Under the pieces are notes generated by a model. The model did not search any database. It saw only the letters and a program-made list of their open reading frames with translations, and was not told the DNA's origin. Positions 27,831 through 35,888 of a stretch of 64,000 nt of DNA are shown in pieces. The stretch lies in contig JAGAQJ010000012.1 of NCBI GenBank assembly GCA_017622845.1, positions 62,001 through 126,000 of the forward strand, written 5' to 3'. Numbering within the stretch: the first letter of the stretch is position 1; the number at the start of each line of letters is the position of its first letter. A program made the position numbers and the translations under genes. This DNA comes from Lachnospiraceae bacterium (GTDB lineage: Bacteria > Bacillota > Clostridia > Lachnospirales > Lachnospiraceae).

Positions 27831-29006
27831 TTAGTGATGGAACAATCTGATACCTGTAAAGCACATTGCCATATGATACTTGTTGCAGGTCTCAATGACA
27901 TTGTCATCTCTAATAGAGCCGCCCGGCTGTGCAATATACTTCACACCGCTTCTGTGCGCTCTCTCTACATTATCGCCAAATGGGAAGAAAGCGTCCGATC
28001 CAAGCGCTACATCTGTCATCTTGTCAAGCCATGCACGCTTTTCCTCTCTTGTCAATACCTCCGGCTTCTCTGTGAAGAAATTCTCCCATGTGCCATCAGC
28101 AAGTACGTCCATATAGTCATCACTCATATAGACATCAATCGTGTTATCTCTGTCAGCACGTCCAATCTTCTCCTTAAACGGAAGACTGAGCACCTTGGGA
28201 TTCTGACGAAGGAACCAGTTATCTGCCTTACTGCCTGCAAGTCTTGTGCAGTGAATACGGGACTGCTGTCCTGCCCCAATGCCGATTGCCTGTCCTCCCT
28301 TTACATAACATACAGAGTTTGATTGTGTATACTTCAATGTAATCATCGCAATCGCAAGATCAATTTTAGCCTGTTCCGGAATCTCCTTATTGTCTGTCAC
28401 AATGTTTGAAAAAAGTGCATCATCAATCACAAGCTCATTTCTGCCCTGCTCAAAGGTAATGCCGTATACATCTTTTGTTTCCACAGGATTAGGCACATAG
28501 TCAGGGTCGATTTGAATCACTGCATAATTTCCCTTCTTTTTCGCCTTTAAGATTTCCAGTGCCTCCGGCTCATATCCCGGCGCAATAATTCCATCTGACA
28601 CCTCGCGCTTAATCAGCTTCGCTGTATCAACATCACACACATCTGATAAAGAGATGAAATCGCCAAACGAAGACATTCTGTCAGCGCCTCTTGCTCTTGC
28701 ATATGCACTTGCAAGCGGAGACAGTTCCCCCATATCATCTACCCAGTAAATCTTTCTCTCGATTTCATTCAAGGGAAGTCCTACTGCCGCACCTGCCGGT
28801 GATACATGTTTGAAGGACGCTGCTGCCGGAAGTCCTGTTGCTTTTTTTAACTCCTTTACAAGCTGCCAGCCATTAAATGCATCAAGGAAATTGATGTATC
28901 CCGGCTTTCCGTTCAATACCTCAATAGGAAGCTCACCGTCCTTCATATATATTTTTGATGGCTTCTGATTTGGGTTGCAGCCGTATTTCAATTCTAATTC
29001 TTTCAT
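27831..29006 (-). CDS. AICAR formyltransferase (stand-alone PurH C-terminal activity)
   Basis: This enzyme transfers a formyl group from 10-formyl-tetrahydrofolate to AICAR (ZMP), making FAICAR. It begins LELKYGCNPNQKPSKIYM and contains ASFKHVSPAGAAVGLPL, LKYTQSNSVCYVKGGQAIGIGAGQQSRIHC and the C-terminal AQPGGSIRDDNVI, the AICARFT parts of PurH. The N-terminal IMP cyclohydrolase domain of bifunctional PurH is absent (391 instead of about 510 residues). Cyclohydrolase activity is supplied by the separate gene just upstream, from which it is separated by 86 nt. Confidence 0.94.
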   Translation of the reverse strand: MKELELKYGCNPNQKPSKIYMKDGELPIEVLNGKPGYINFLDAFNGWQLVKELKKATGLPAAASFKHVSPAGAAVGLPLNEIERKIYWVDDMGELSPLASAYARARGADRMSSFGDFISLSDVCDVDTAKLIKREVSDGIIAPGYEPEALEILKAKKKGNYAVIQIDPDYVPNPVETKDVYGITFEQGRNELVIDDALFSNIVTDNKEIPEQAKIDLAIAMITLKYTQSNSVCYVKGGQAIGIGAGQQSRIHCTRLAGSKADNWFLRQNPKVLSLPFKEKIGRADRDNTIDVYMSDDYMDVLADGTWENFFTEKPEVLTREEKRAWLDKMTDVALGSDAFFPFGDNVERAHRSGVKYIAQPGGSIRDDNVIETCNKYHMAMCFTGIRLFHH

Positions 29007-29092
29007 TGTGTATTCTGCTCCTTTTTCCGTAAAATCAATATATTTCTATGGCAAAAACATGATGAGATAAAGACTTCTGACATACATCTGTC

Positions 29093-29806
29093 TTATTCAT
29101 TTTTATTATAAATCTTTGACTCATACGTTCCTGTTGCAATATCAATAAATCTGATGAAAAGCGATACCTTATTATCCGCATTTAAGCTGTTCCACACCAT
29201 ATCGCCGAACTCGTTCATGTCGTCTGGAATATCTACAAGCTTAGGCTCTCCCTCAAAGCTTGGAAGCGGATTGCCGTCTCCCATATACGTATGAATAAAA
29301 TGTCCCTCACCTGCTGCCGGGTTACTGTATGCAAAGGTATAACGATTGCAGGCATCCGGATTGCCATTGCTGCTCTTTAAGATAGACATTGCATAATTAT
29401 AGCTGCCATTTTCAATATGCAGAATACCTGAAATTCTCGGTGTGTAATTCGGTGCATCCGGCTCAAACTCTCTTGTTCTGAGTGCCTGCTCAAAAGTCAT
29501 CTGCTTGTCCATCAGCTCATAAATCGTATCCGTCTGATCACCGTTTGTCACAATCGTCTTGTTGCCAAGTACACGTACCGGTGCATAAATGATAAGGCTC
29601 GGATCGCTCAGCTTAGAAGGGTCAAATGCCTGTGTACGGATACCCTCTCCATCTTCAACAAACACACGGTTACGGCTGTTCTCACTTCTTCCCATGATAA
29701 AGTAAGCGATTGCGGCCTTCTTTCCATCCTTTGTCCTGCCGATAACAATCCCTCTGCCGGGATAAGCATTTCCCTTAAGCTCCTGTTCCAATGATAACAT
29801 GTTCAT
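29093..29806 (-). CDS. IMP cyclohydrolase, PurO-like
   Basis: It resembles the archaeal PurO type of IMP cyclohydrolase, which closes FAICAR to IMP and is unrelated to the PurH N-domain. Characteristic stretches are NAYPGRGIVIGRTKDGKKA, AYFIMGRSENSRNRVF, the APNYTPRISG segment and FIRFIDIATGTYESKIYN. The ATG at 29806 has AGGAGGG seven nt upstream, giving 237 residues. It is the first gene after a ZTP riboswitch and is followed by the formyltransferase, so the two together perform what PurH does elsewhere. Confidence 0.88.
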   Translation of the reverse strand: MNMLSLEQELKGNAYPGRGIVIGRTKDGKKAAIAYFIMGRSENSRNRVFVEDGEGIRTQAFDPSKLSDPSLIIYAPVRVLGNKTIVTNGDQTDTIYELMDKQMTFEQALRTREFEPDAPNYTPRISGILHIENGSYNYAMSILKSSNGNPDACNRYTFAYSNPAAGEGHFIHTYMGDGNPLPSFEGEPKLVDIPDDMNEFGDMVWNSLNADNKVSLFIRFIDIATGTYESKIYNKNE

Positions 29807-29869
29807 TCTAAACCCTCCTATGTACCAAAAATAGTGTGAAAGCATGGTGCCCGTATAAAATTAAACGCC

Positions 29870-29911
29870 AAAAACCGCCTGGACACACTGATACCATGCT
29901 GCCCAGGCGGT
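29870..29911 (-). terminator. Attenuator terminator of the ZTP riboswitch
   Basis: On the minus strand ACCGCCTGG pairs with CCAGGCGGT around a long loop and runs into TTTTT. The 5' arm is the same CCGCCTGG that the aptamer needs for its conserved 3' stem, so ligand binding should prevent termination and switch the purine genes on. Confidence 0.85.
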
Positions 29912-29996
29912 CGGCTTCTAACATATTATACACTCCCTGTAGGTCATCCTACACAGCACCAATATCATGAGCGCTGCTTCCGCCAGTCGTGTACCT
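29900..29996 (-). promoter_or_regulatory. ZTP/ZMP (pfl) riboswitch aptamer
   Basis: The minus strand shows the two hallmarks of the pfl motif: ACGACTGGCGG near the 5' end (29980-29990) and CCGACCGCCTGGGCA near the 3' end (29900-29914), with CAGGGAG between them. This RNA senses the purine intermediate ZMP/ZTP, which accumulates when 10-formyl-folate is short. It directly precedes the gene for IMP cyclohydrolase and AICAR formyltransferase, the enzymes that consume ZMP. Confidence 0.88.
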
Positions 29997-30002
29997 GTTT
30001 TT

Positions 30003-30031
30003 ATCATATATGATAGAAGAAATTTTGGCAA
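30003..30031 (-). promoter_or_regulatory. Promoter of the ZTP-riboswitch purine operon
   Basis: TTGCCA (30026-30031), a 17-nt spacer and TATGAT (30003-30008) on the minus strand. The start near 29996 falls right at the 5' edge of the aptamer. Confidence 0.75.
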
Positions 30032-30068
30032 GGAAAATTTTAAGAATCTTAGCGTCAAAAACCTCGTA

Positions 30069-31844
30069 TTATATATTCCTCTGATTACTCAAATACCGAA
30101 TGCACACACCGTTTACGTGCAGCACATCTCCTTCTAGTCTTCTTGAAAACATAATCTTGCTGTCCTTGTCCTTTATAATCTCAATATCCTCGTCACTGCT
30201 GTTGACAATTACTTCAAGGGTTTCTCCCCAGCCCATTTTTTGGAACTGAATCACCCGGGGATTGGCATAGTCAGCAGGGAAATGGAAATTTCGCTGGCGC
30301 ATAAGCGGTTCTTCTTTTCTAAGCTTTATCAGCTGCTTTGTCATGGATATCTGTTCATTGTACTTGCCCTGTTCAATATCCTCCCACGGCATACAGCGGC
30401 GGCAATCCGGGTCAAATCCGCCCTCCATGCCGATTTCCGTTCCATAATAAATGCAGGTACTGCCCGGCATGGTAAACAGCAATGCCAGAAGGCAGTTATA
30501 TTCATCCAGGCTGCCCATTACATTTCTAAGCCGTATGGTATCATGGGAATCCAGCATGTTAAACAGCACATCATTTGTCTGCTGCATATAATTTGTGTAG
30601 CAGCGGTTAATCATAAACTCAAAGTCCTCACCGGTAAGGCTCTTATCAAGGAAGAAATCCTTCATACTTCCGGCAAGCGGATAATTCATAACAGAATCAT
30701 ATTCGTCACCACGGAGCCATGGTATCGCATCATGCCATATCTCTCCCAGAATATAAATATCCGGCTTAATGGACTTTAATGCCTTGCGAAGCTCCTTACA
30801 GAATACATGTGATACCTCGTTTGCCACATCCATTCGGATACCGTCAACATCATACTTCTGAACCCAGCCGCAGGCAACTTTGAGCAGATAGTCCCGTACT
30901 GCCTGATTATTGGTATTCAGCTTTGGCATCGCATCAAAAAAAGCAAACGTATAAAGTTGTCCTTTCTTCGCTGCATCCCACTTGTCTGACAAAGGCCACT
31001 CGTTAATCATAAACCAGTCAAAGTATTCGGAATCTTTCCCCTTTTTCAGCACATCCTGCCACGGCTTAAAGAAATAACCGCTGTGATTGAATACTGCATC
31101 AAGCATAACACGGATTCCGCGTTTGTGGGCTTCCGCAACAAAATTCCGCATCGTCTCATCATCGCCGAAATGATGGTCAATCTTCTCATAATCCGTGGTA
31201 TCGTACTTATGATTTGATGGCGCTTCATTTATCGGTGTCGTATAGATTCCTGTGATTCCCAAATCTTTCAAATAATCGAGCTTGTCCGTCATTCCCTTGA
31301 TATCGCCGCCATAGAAATCCCGATGCCCGATACCGCCCTCATACTTCCATGGCTTAGTGTTTTCAGGGTCTAAAGAAGAATCTCCGTTGCAAAATCTCTC
31401 AGGAAAAATCTGATACCACACTGTTTCATTAACCCATTCCGGCACCTTGTTGACGTCAATAGGGTTCATCCAAGGCATCGTAAAGCACTGCCTGCTTCGT
31501 CCCTTAATATTCATCTGCTCCTCGCTGACAAAGCCGTCTTCAAAGTAATACCAGCGCTCCGTATCTGTCACCAATTCAAAATAATATTTTAATCTTTTAA
31601 ATGCAGGCTTAATTGTTGTCGTCCACCAAATCTGATATTTCAGACGCTTCTTAAACGGAATATTTGCCTTATCACCGGTCCATTCCTCACCGCCGCCTAA
31701 AATACCATTTGCAAATGGATCTCCATAGACAATATTGACTTCCTTTACATCATATCCTGTTTTTATGTTAATGATAAGCTGATCTTCATCAAGCATATAG
31801 CAATAATTATCGACTGTTCTGTGATAAACTGACGCAAACTCCAT
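30069..31844 (-). CDS. Cytoplasmic GH13 alpha-glycosidase (neopullulanase/maltogenic type)
   Basis: The 591-residue protein has an N-terminal beta-sandwich like the N-domain of neopullulanase and maltogenic amylase, then the GH13 barrel. The four GH13 regions are present: DAVFNHSG, DGIRMDVANE (nucleophile Asp), GEIWHD (acid/base Glu) and NMLDSHD. WVNETVWYQIFPERFCNGD is typical of subfamily 20. No signal peptide is seen, so it acts on imported malto- or isomalto-oligosaccharides. A 24-bp LacI-type palindrome lies 71-94 nt upstream, implying sugar-dependent repression. Confidence 0.93.
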   Translation of the reverse strand: MEFASVYHRTVDNYCYMLDEDQLIINIKTGYDVKEVNIVYGDPFANGILGGGEEWTGDKANIPFKKRLKYQIWWTTTIKPAFKRLKYYFELVTDTERWYYFEDGFVSEEQMNIKGRSRQCFTMPWMNPIDVNKVPEWVNETVWYQIFPERFCNGDSSLDPENTKPWKYEGGIGHRDFYGGDIKGMTDKLDYLKDLGITGIYTTPINEAPSNHKYDTTDYEKIDHHFGDDETMRNFVAEAHKRGIRVMLDAVFNHSGYFFKPWQDVLKKGKDSEYFDWFMINEWPLSDKWDAAKKGQLYTFAFFDAMPKLNTNNQAVRDYLLKVACGWVQKYDVDGIRMDVANEVSHVFCKELRKALKSIKPDIYILGEIWHDAIPWLRGDEYDSVMNYPLAGSMKDFFLDKSLTGEDFEFMINRCYTNYMQQTNDVLFNMLDSHDTIRLRNVMGSLDEYNCLLALLFTMPGSTCIYYGTEIGMEGGFDPDCRRCMPWEDIEQGKYNEQISMTKQLIKLRKEEPLMRQRNFHFPADYANPRVIQFQKMGWGETLEVIVNSSDEDIEIIKDKDSKIMFSRRLEGDVLHVNGVCIRYLSNQRNI

Positions 31845-31914
31845 ATTCGTACCTGTTCCTTTCTGAAAATAGATTCCTTTTGCTCTTTTTATTAAACTAT
31901 TTACAAAAAAGCAT

Positions 31915-31938
31915 TTTTAGGAAAACGTTTTCCTAAAA
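31915..31938. promoter_or_regulatory. 24-bp perfect palindrome, LacI-family operator
   Basis: The core TAGGAAAACGTTTTCCTA (31918-31935) extends three more paired bases each side and has the central CG of LacI/CcpA/MalR operators. It lies upstream of the GH13 gene. The nearby regulator that would bind it is not in the adjacent genes; a LacI-type gene is 13 kb away. Confidence 0.75.
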
Positions 31939-32068
31939 TGTTTTTTATAAAGCTCCCAACCGCAATCAGAAGCTTTATAGACATTATATATAAATATCAG
32001 CAAAATATCAACCCATAATTATATATTTTTAAATTAATATAACACTTGGTTCTTACGGCTTCCTCAAA

Positions 32069-33100
32069 TCAGTTCACGTGCACTCTCCCTGCCACTACGT
32101 TCTCATAATCCTCAAGGTTCTTCTCCAGAAGCTTTGGCGTATCAAGTCCGTATGGACATTTCGAGGCGCATTTCCCACAGTGAAGGCACTCTTTAATCTT
32201 TGCCATCTCCGCCTGCCACTCCTCACTTAGCCAGTTTTTTGAAGGAGAACGGCGCAGAAGCTGTGAAATTCGTGCACAATTATTAATCTGAATTCCTTTC
32301 GGGCATGGCATACAGTAGCCGCATCCACGGCAGAAATCACCTGCAAGCTCTTTCAAATCCCTTTCATAGTCCGCCTTCATCTGTTCGTCCATCTCAGGTG
32401 TTTTCTCCTGAAACGACAAAAATTCCGCAAGCTCTGACTCCTTTTGTACGCCCCACAAAGGGAGAACCGACTCATGCTGACAGGCAAACCAATAGCAGAG
32501 CTTTGCGTTGGTAAGCAGTCCGCCGGCAAGCCCCTTCATGCCAAGAAAGCCCATTCCTGCTTCTTCACATTTCTTTGCAAGCGCAATTTCTTTCTCTGAG
32601 GATATGTATGCAAACGGAAACTGCAGCGTCTCATATAAACCGCTCTCAATCGCTTCCTCAGCAACACTGAGTAAGTGCGCCGTAATGCCGATATGCTTAA
32701 TCTTCCCCTCTTTCTTTGCCTTTAGTGCGGCATCATAAACACCGTCTTCCTCTCCCGGCCGAAAGCATTTGGGTGCACAATGTAATTGATAGACGTCAAT
32801 ATAATCCGTCTTGAGCAGATTAAGCGATGTCTCTAAGTCCTCAAGAAGCTTTTCACCCGTCTTGGCAGCAGTTTTTGTTGCGATATAATACTTGCTTCTG
32901 TCAACACCCTCAAATGCAATTCCAAGCTTCTTTTCACTGTCACTGTAAGCTCTCGCTGTATCAAAGAAATTCACACCACCGTCAAGCGCCATGCGGATCA
33001 GCCTCACCGCACTGTCCGAATCAATTCGCTGTATGGGAAGTGCTCCAAATCCGCTTTTATTTGCGATAATTCCTGTGTTTCCAAGTCTTACTGTTATCAT
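32069..33100 (-). CDS. Aldo/keto reductase with C-terminal 2[4Fe-4S] ferredoxin domain
   Basis: The N-terminal 250 residues are an aldo/keto reductase barrel (GFGALPIQRIDS, GGVNFFDTARAYSDSEKKLG, KTDYIDVYQLH). The C-terminus carries two iron-sulfur motifs, CRGCGYCMPCPKG and CLHCGKCASKCPYG. Such fused proteins are common in gut Clostridia as oxidoreductases with unknown substrates. The ATG at 33100 (MITVRLGNTG) follows AAGGAAGGG. It is downstream of a TetR gene, with a hairpin terminator between them, so separate transcription is likely. Confidence 0.92.
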   Translation of the reverse strand: MITVRLGNTGIIANKSGFGALPIQRIDSDSAVRLIRMALDGGVNFFDTARAYSDSEKKLGIAFEGVDRSKYYIATKTAAKTGEKLLEDLETSLNLLKTDYIDVYQLHCAPKCFRPGEEDGVYDAALKAKKEGKIKHIGITAHLLSVAEEAIESGLYETLQFPFAYISSEKEIALAKKCEEAGMGFLGMKGLAGGLLTNAKLCYWFACQHESVLPLWGVQKESELAEFLSFQEKTPEMDEQMKADYERDLKELAGDFCRGCGYCMPCPKGIQINNCARISQLLRRSPSKNWLSEEWQAEMAKIKECLHCGKCASKCPYGLDTPKLLEKNLEDYENVVAGRVHVN

Positions 33101-33186
33101 AATATCCCTTCCTTCTTCCATACTCTCAGTTTACAAATATATTTAATGATATAACAGCTATCAGAAAAAAGATAGTCCGCGAACAT

Positions 33187-33233
33187 AAAAACAGAGAGCC
33201 GGGCACTTTTGCAAGTGATTCACTCTCTGTTTT
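33187..33233 (-). terminator. Terminator after the TetR gene
   Basis: AAAACAGAGAG and CTCTCTGTTTT form an 11-bp stem, with a smaller inner hairpin (CACTT/AAGTG). The minus strand ends in TTTTTATG. Confidence 0.75.
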
Positions 33234-33303
33234 AGGTCAATCTGCATCTCAGCCGGCATTCCTGCAGCTGTTCACCCGTGCTCTGCTTCATAAGTTTTCG
33301 GTT

Positions 33304-33888
33304 TTAGGGTTTCATATAGGCAGCTATCGCCTCAATACCATACATCAATGTATTGAGTCCATCCTGATACTTATAGTTTGTGTTAGATGCCAGCATACCG
33401 CTGATTCCGGTTGTAATCAGCCAGATATTCTCTGCCGCCTTATAGCTGTCTGTGTCAGCGCACACCTCACCTGCTGCCTTGCCCTCCTCTACCAGTTCCG
33501 TCAAGTCCTGCAGAATCTCATTTCTGACCCCCGCATCTGTTACCTTGTACAAAGCAGTATAATGCTGAAAATAAGCATTTTTTTCGTAAATATATGTAAA
33601 TACGGCTTTCATATATACAATAAAGTTGTCATAATATGAAGCCTGCGGATTGAGTGCTGCCCTTGCACTTGCAATCAGTTCCTGATTACATCTTTGTGCA
33701 ACGAGCAGATTAATCTCATCCACATCGCGAAATCTGTTGTAAATTACCCTCCTGTCACAGTTAAGCTCTCTGCACAGCCTCGTGACTGTCAACGCATCTG
33801 CACCCTCCCGGCAGCCTATATTTACAGCAAGGTCAATGATCCGCTTACTTGTTTCATCTTCAATTCGCTTTCCTTTTGAGAATGCCAT
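33304..33888 (-). CDS. TetR/AcrR-family regulator
   Basis: The N-terminal helix-turn-helix (LTVTRLCRELNCDRRVIYNRF) is of the TetR type, followed by an all-helical ligand domain with a conserved Trp in ENIWLITTGISGML. I start at the ATG at 33888 (MAFSKGKRI), giving 194 residues, because GGTGAGAGAT precedes it. It lies 95 nt after the ABC exporter genes, and exporter regulation is possible but MarR at the head of that operon is the more obvious regulator. Confidence 0.88.
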   Translation of the reverse strand: MAFSKGKRIEDETSKRIIDLAVNIGCREGADALTVTRLCRELNCDRRVIYNRFRDVDEINLLVAQRCNQELIASARAALNPQASYYDNFIVYMKAVFTYIYEKNAYFQHYTALYKVTDAGVRNEILQDLTELVEEGKAAGEVCADTDSYKAAENIWLITTGISGMLASNTNYKYQDGLNTLMYGIEAIAAYMKP

Positions 33889-33983
33889 ATCTCTCACCCC
33901 ATTCATAACTTTATTTTATCAGTTGTGAATGAAGATATCAAGACAATCGTCAGAATATTTGTATCAGCTCTGTATGGCTGTTT

Positions 33984-35888
33984 CTAATTTCCTGCTATTG
34001 CATTTCCTGTATAGAGCTGATAATACCTGCCTTTTTCCTCGATAAGCTCATCATGCGTACCGCGCTCTATGATTCTGCCTTGTTCCAGTACCATGATGCA
34101 GTCGCTGTTCTTAACGGTAGAAAGCCTGTGTGCAATGACGAATGTCGTTCTTCCCTTCATAAGCTTATCCATACCGTCCTGTACAATCTTCTCCGTACGG
34201 GTATCAATCGAGCTGGTTGCTTCATCAAGAATCAATGCAGGAGGGTCTGCAATCGCTGCTCTGGCAATTGCAAGAAGCTGTCTCTGTCCCTGGCTGAGGT
34301 TCGCGCCGTCTCCTGTCAGCAGCGTATTGTAACCATCAGGAAGGCGCTCGATAAATTCATGGGCATTTGCAAGCTTTGCTGCTGCAATAACCTCCTCATC
34401 TGTCGCATCAAGCTTGCCGTACCGGATATTTTCCATTACAGTGGCAGTAAACAGATGTGTATCCTGGAGTACAATGCCAAGAGAGCGTCTCAAATCCGCC
34501 TTCTTAATCTTATTGACATTGATACCGTCATATCGTATCTTACCATCCTGTATATCATAAAAACGGTTAATCAGGTTTGTGATAGTCGTTTTACCTGCAC
34601 CGGTAGAACCTACAAAGGCAATCTTCTGCCCCGGTTCTGCAAACATTTTGATATTGTGCAGCACAATCTTTTCATCGGTATATCCAAAGTCTACATCGTC
34701 AAACACAACTGCTCCTTCCAATCTCTGGTAAGTGGTTGTGTCGCTTGCCTTATGATAATGCTTCCATGCCCACATTCCTGTATGCTTCTGCGTCTCTGTA
34801 AGCTCGCCGTTTACCTCCTCGGCGTTTACAAGTGTAACATAGCCTTCATCAGTCTCGGGCTGCTCATCCAGCATCTTAAAGATACGGTCCGCTCCGGCAA
34901 GCGCCATAACAATCGAGTTAAACTGCTGGCTCACCTGATTAATCGGCATATTAAAGCTCTTATTGAAGCTTAAGAAGCTTGCAAGACCGCCGAGCGTCAG
35001 ACCGCCGATGTTTCCGAGTGCCAGAATGCCTCCTACAATCGCACAGACAACGTAGCTTAAGTTTCCCAGCTGCGAATTGATAGGTCCAAGCATATTGCCG
35101 AATTTATTGGCATTGTAGGAGCTTTCAAACAGCTCATTATTCAGCTCATTAAATCGTTCCATGCTCTCCTCCTCATGGCAGAACACCTTAACGACCTTCT
35201 GACCCTCCATCATCTCCTCAACATAACCGTTTACTGCACCGATAGATTTCTGCTGTGCAACGAAATACCTTCCGGATAGTCCGGTAGCCTTCTTGGTGAC
35301 AACAAGCATCAGCGCAACCATGATAAGCGTTGTGACTGTAAGCGGCACACTCAGGATCACCATGCTGACAAACACACTGACAATTGTTATCGCACTGTTT
35401 AAGCACTGCGGCATACTCTGGCTAATCATCTGTCTCAAGGTATCAATATCATTTGTGTATCTTGACATGATATCACCATGCGCATGCGTATCAAAATATT
35501 TGATCGGCAGGGATTCCATCTTGTTAAACATATCATTTCTGATATTTCTCATTGTTCCCTGGCTGACATTAATCATAATTCTGTTATACAGATAAGAGGA
35601 CAGCGCTCCGACAGCATAAAAGCATGCTACCCTGAAAATTGCATGTGCCAGCCCTGAAAAGTCCGGATTTTCCGTTCCTAACAGCGGCATAATGTACTCG
35701 TCTATCAGGGTTTGCGTAAACAAGGTACCCTGAATACTTGCAAACACACCCACAAAAATACATATGACAACAATAATTACATGCGGTGTATAATCCTTTA
35801 GAACATATCCCATAAGCCGTTTAAAAAGCTTACCCGGATTCTCAATCTTTGGTCTTGGTCCTGTTACCCGACGTCCTGGTCCCGGCAT
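33984..35888 (-). CDS. ABC exporter half-transporter, catalytic subunit
   Basis: A 634-residue type-I ABC exporter half: six transmembrane helices in residues 30-330 and a nucleotide-binding domain with Walker A GSTGAGKTT, signature LSQGQRQLLA and Walker B ALILDEATSSID with the catalytic Glu intact. Residues 345-400 include an insertion around TQKHTGMWAWKHYHK. Its start overlaps the stop of the partner gene. With the partner it forms a heterodimer of the BmrCD/TM287-288 kind, probably exporting drugs or lipids. Confidence 0.93.
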   Translation of the reverse strand: MPGPGRRVTGPRPKIENPGKLFKRLMGYVLKDYTPHVIIVVICIFVGVFASIQGTLFTQTLIDEYIMPLLGTENPDFSGLAHAIFRVACFYAVGALSSYLYNRIMINVSQGTMRNIRNDMFNKMESLPIKYFDTHAHGDIMSRYTNDIDTLRQMISQSMPQCLNSAITIVSVFVSMVILSVPLTVTTLIMVALMLVVTKKATGLSGRYFVAQQKSIGAVNGYVEEMMEGQKVVKVFCHEEESMERFNELNNELFESSYNANKFGNMLGPINSQLGNLSYVVCAIVGGILALGNIGGLTLGGLASFLSFNKSFNMPINQVSQQFNSIVMALAGADRIFKMLDEQPETDEGYVTLVNAEEVNGELTETQKHTGMWAWKHYHKASDTTTYQRLEGAVVFDDVDFGYTDEKIVLHNIKMFAEPGQKIAFVGSTGAGKTTITNLINRFYDIQDGKIRYDGINVNKIKKADLRRSLGIVLQDTHLFTATVMENIRYGKLDATDEEVIAAAKLANAHEFIERLPDGYNTLLTGDGANLSQGQRQLLAIARAAIADPPALILDEATSSIDTRTEKIVQDGMDKLMKGRTTFVIAHRLSTVKNSDCIMVLEQGRIIERGTHDELIEEKGRYYQLYTGNAIAGN

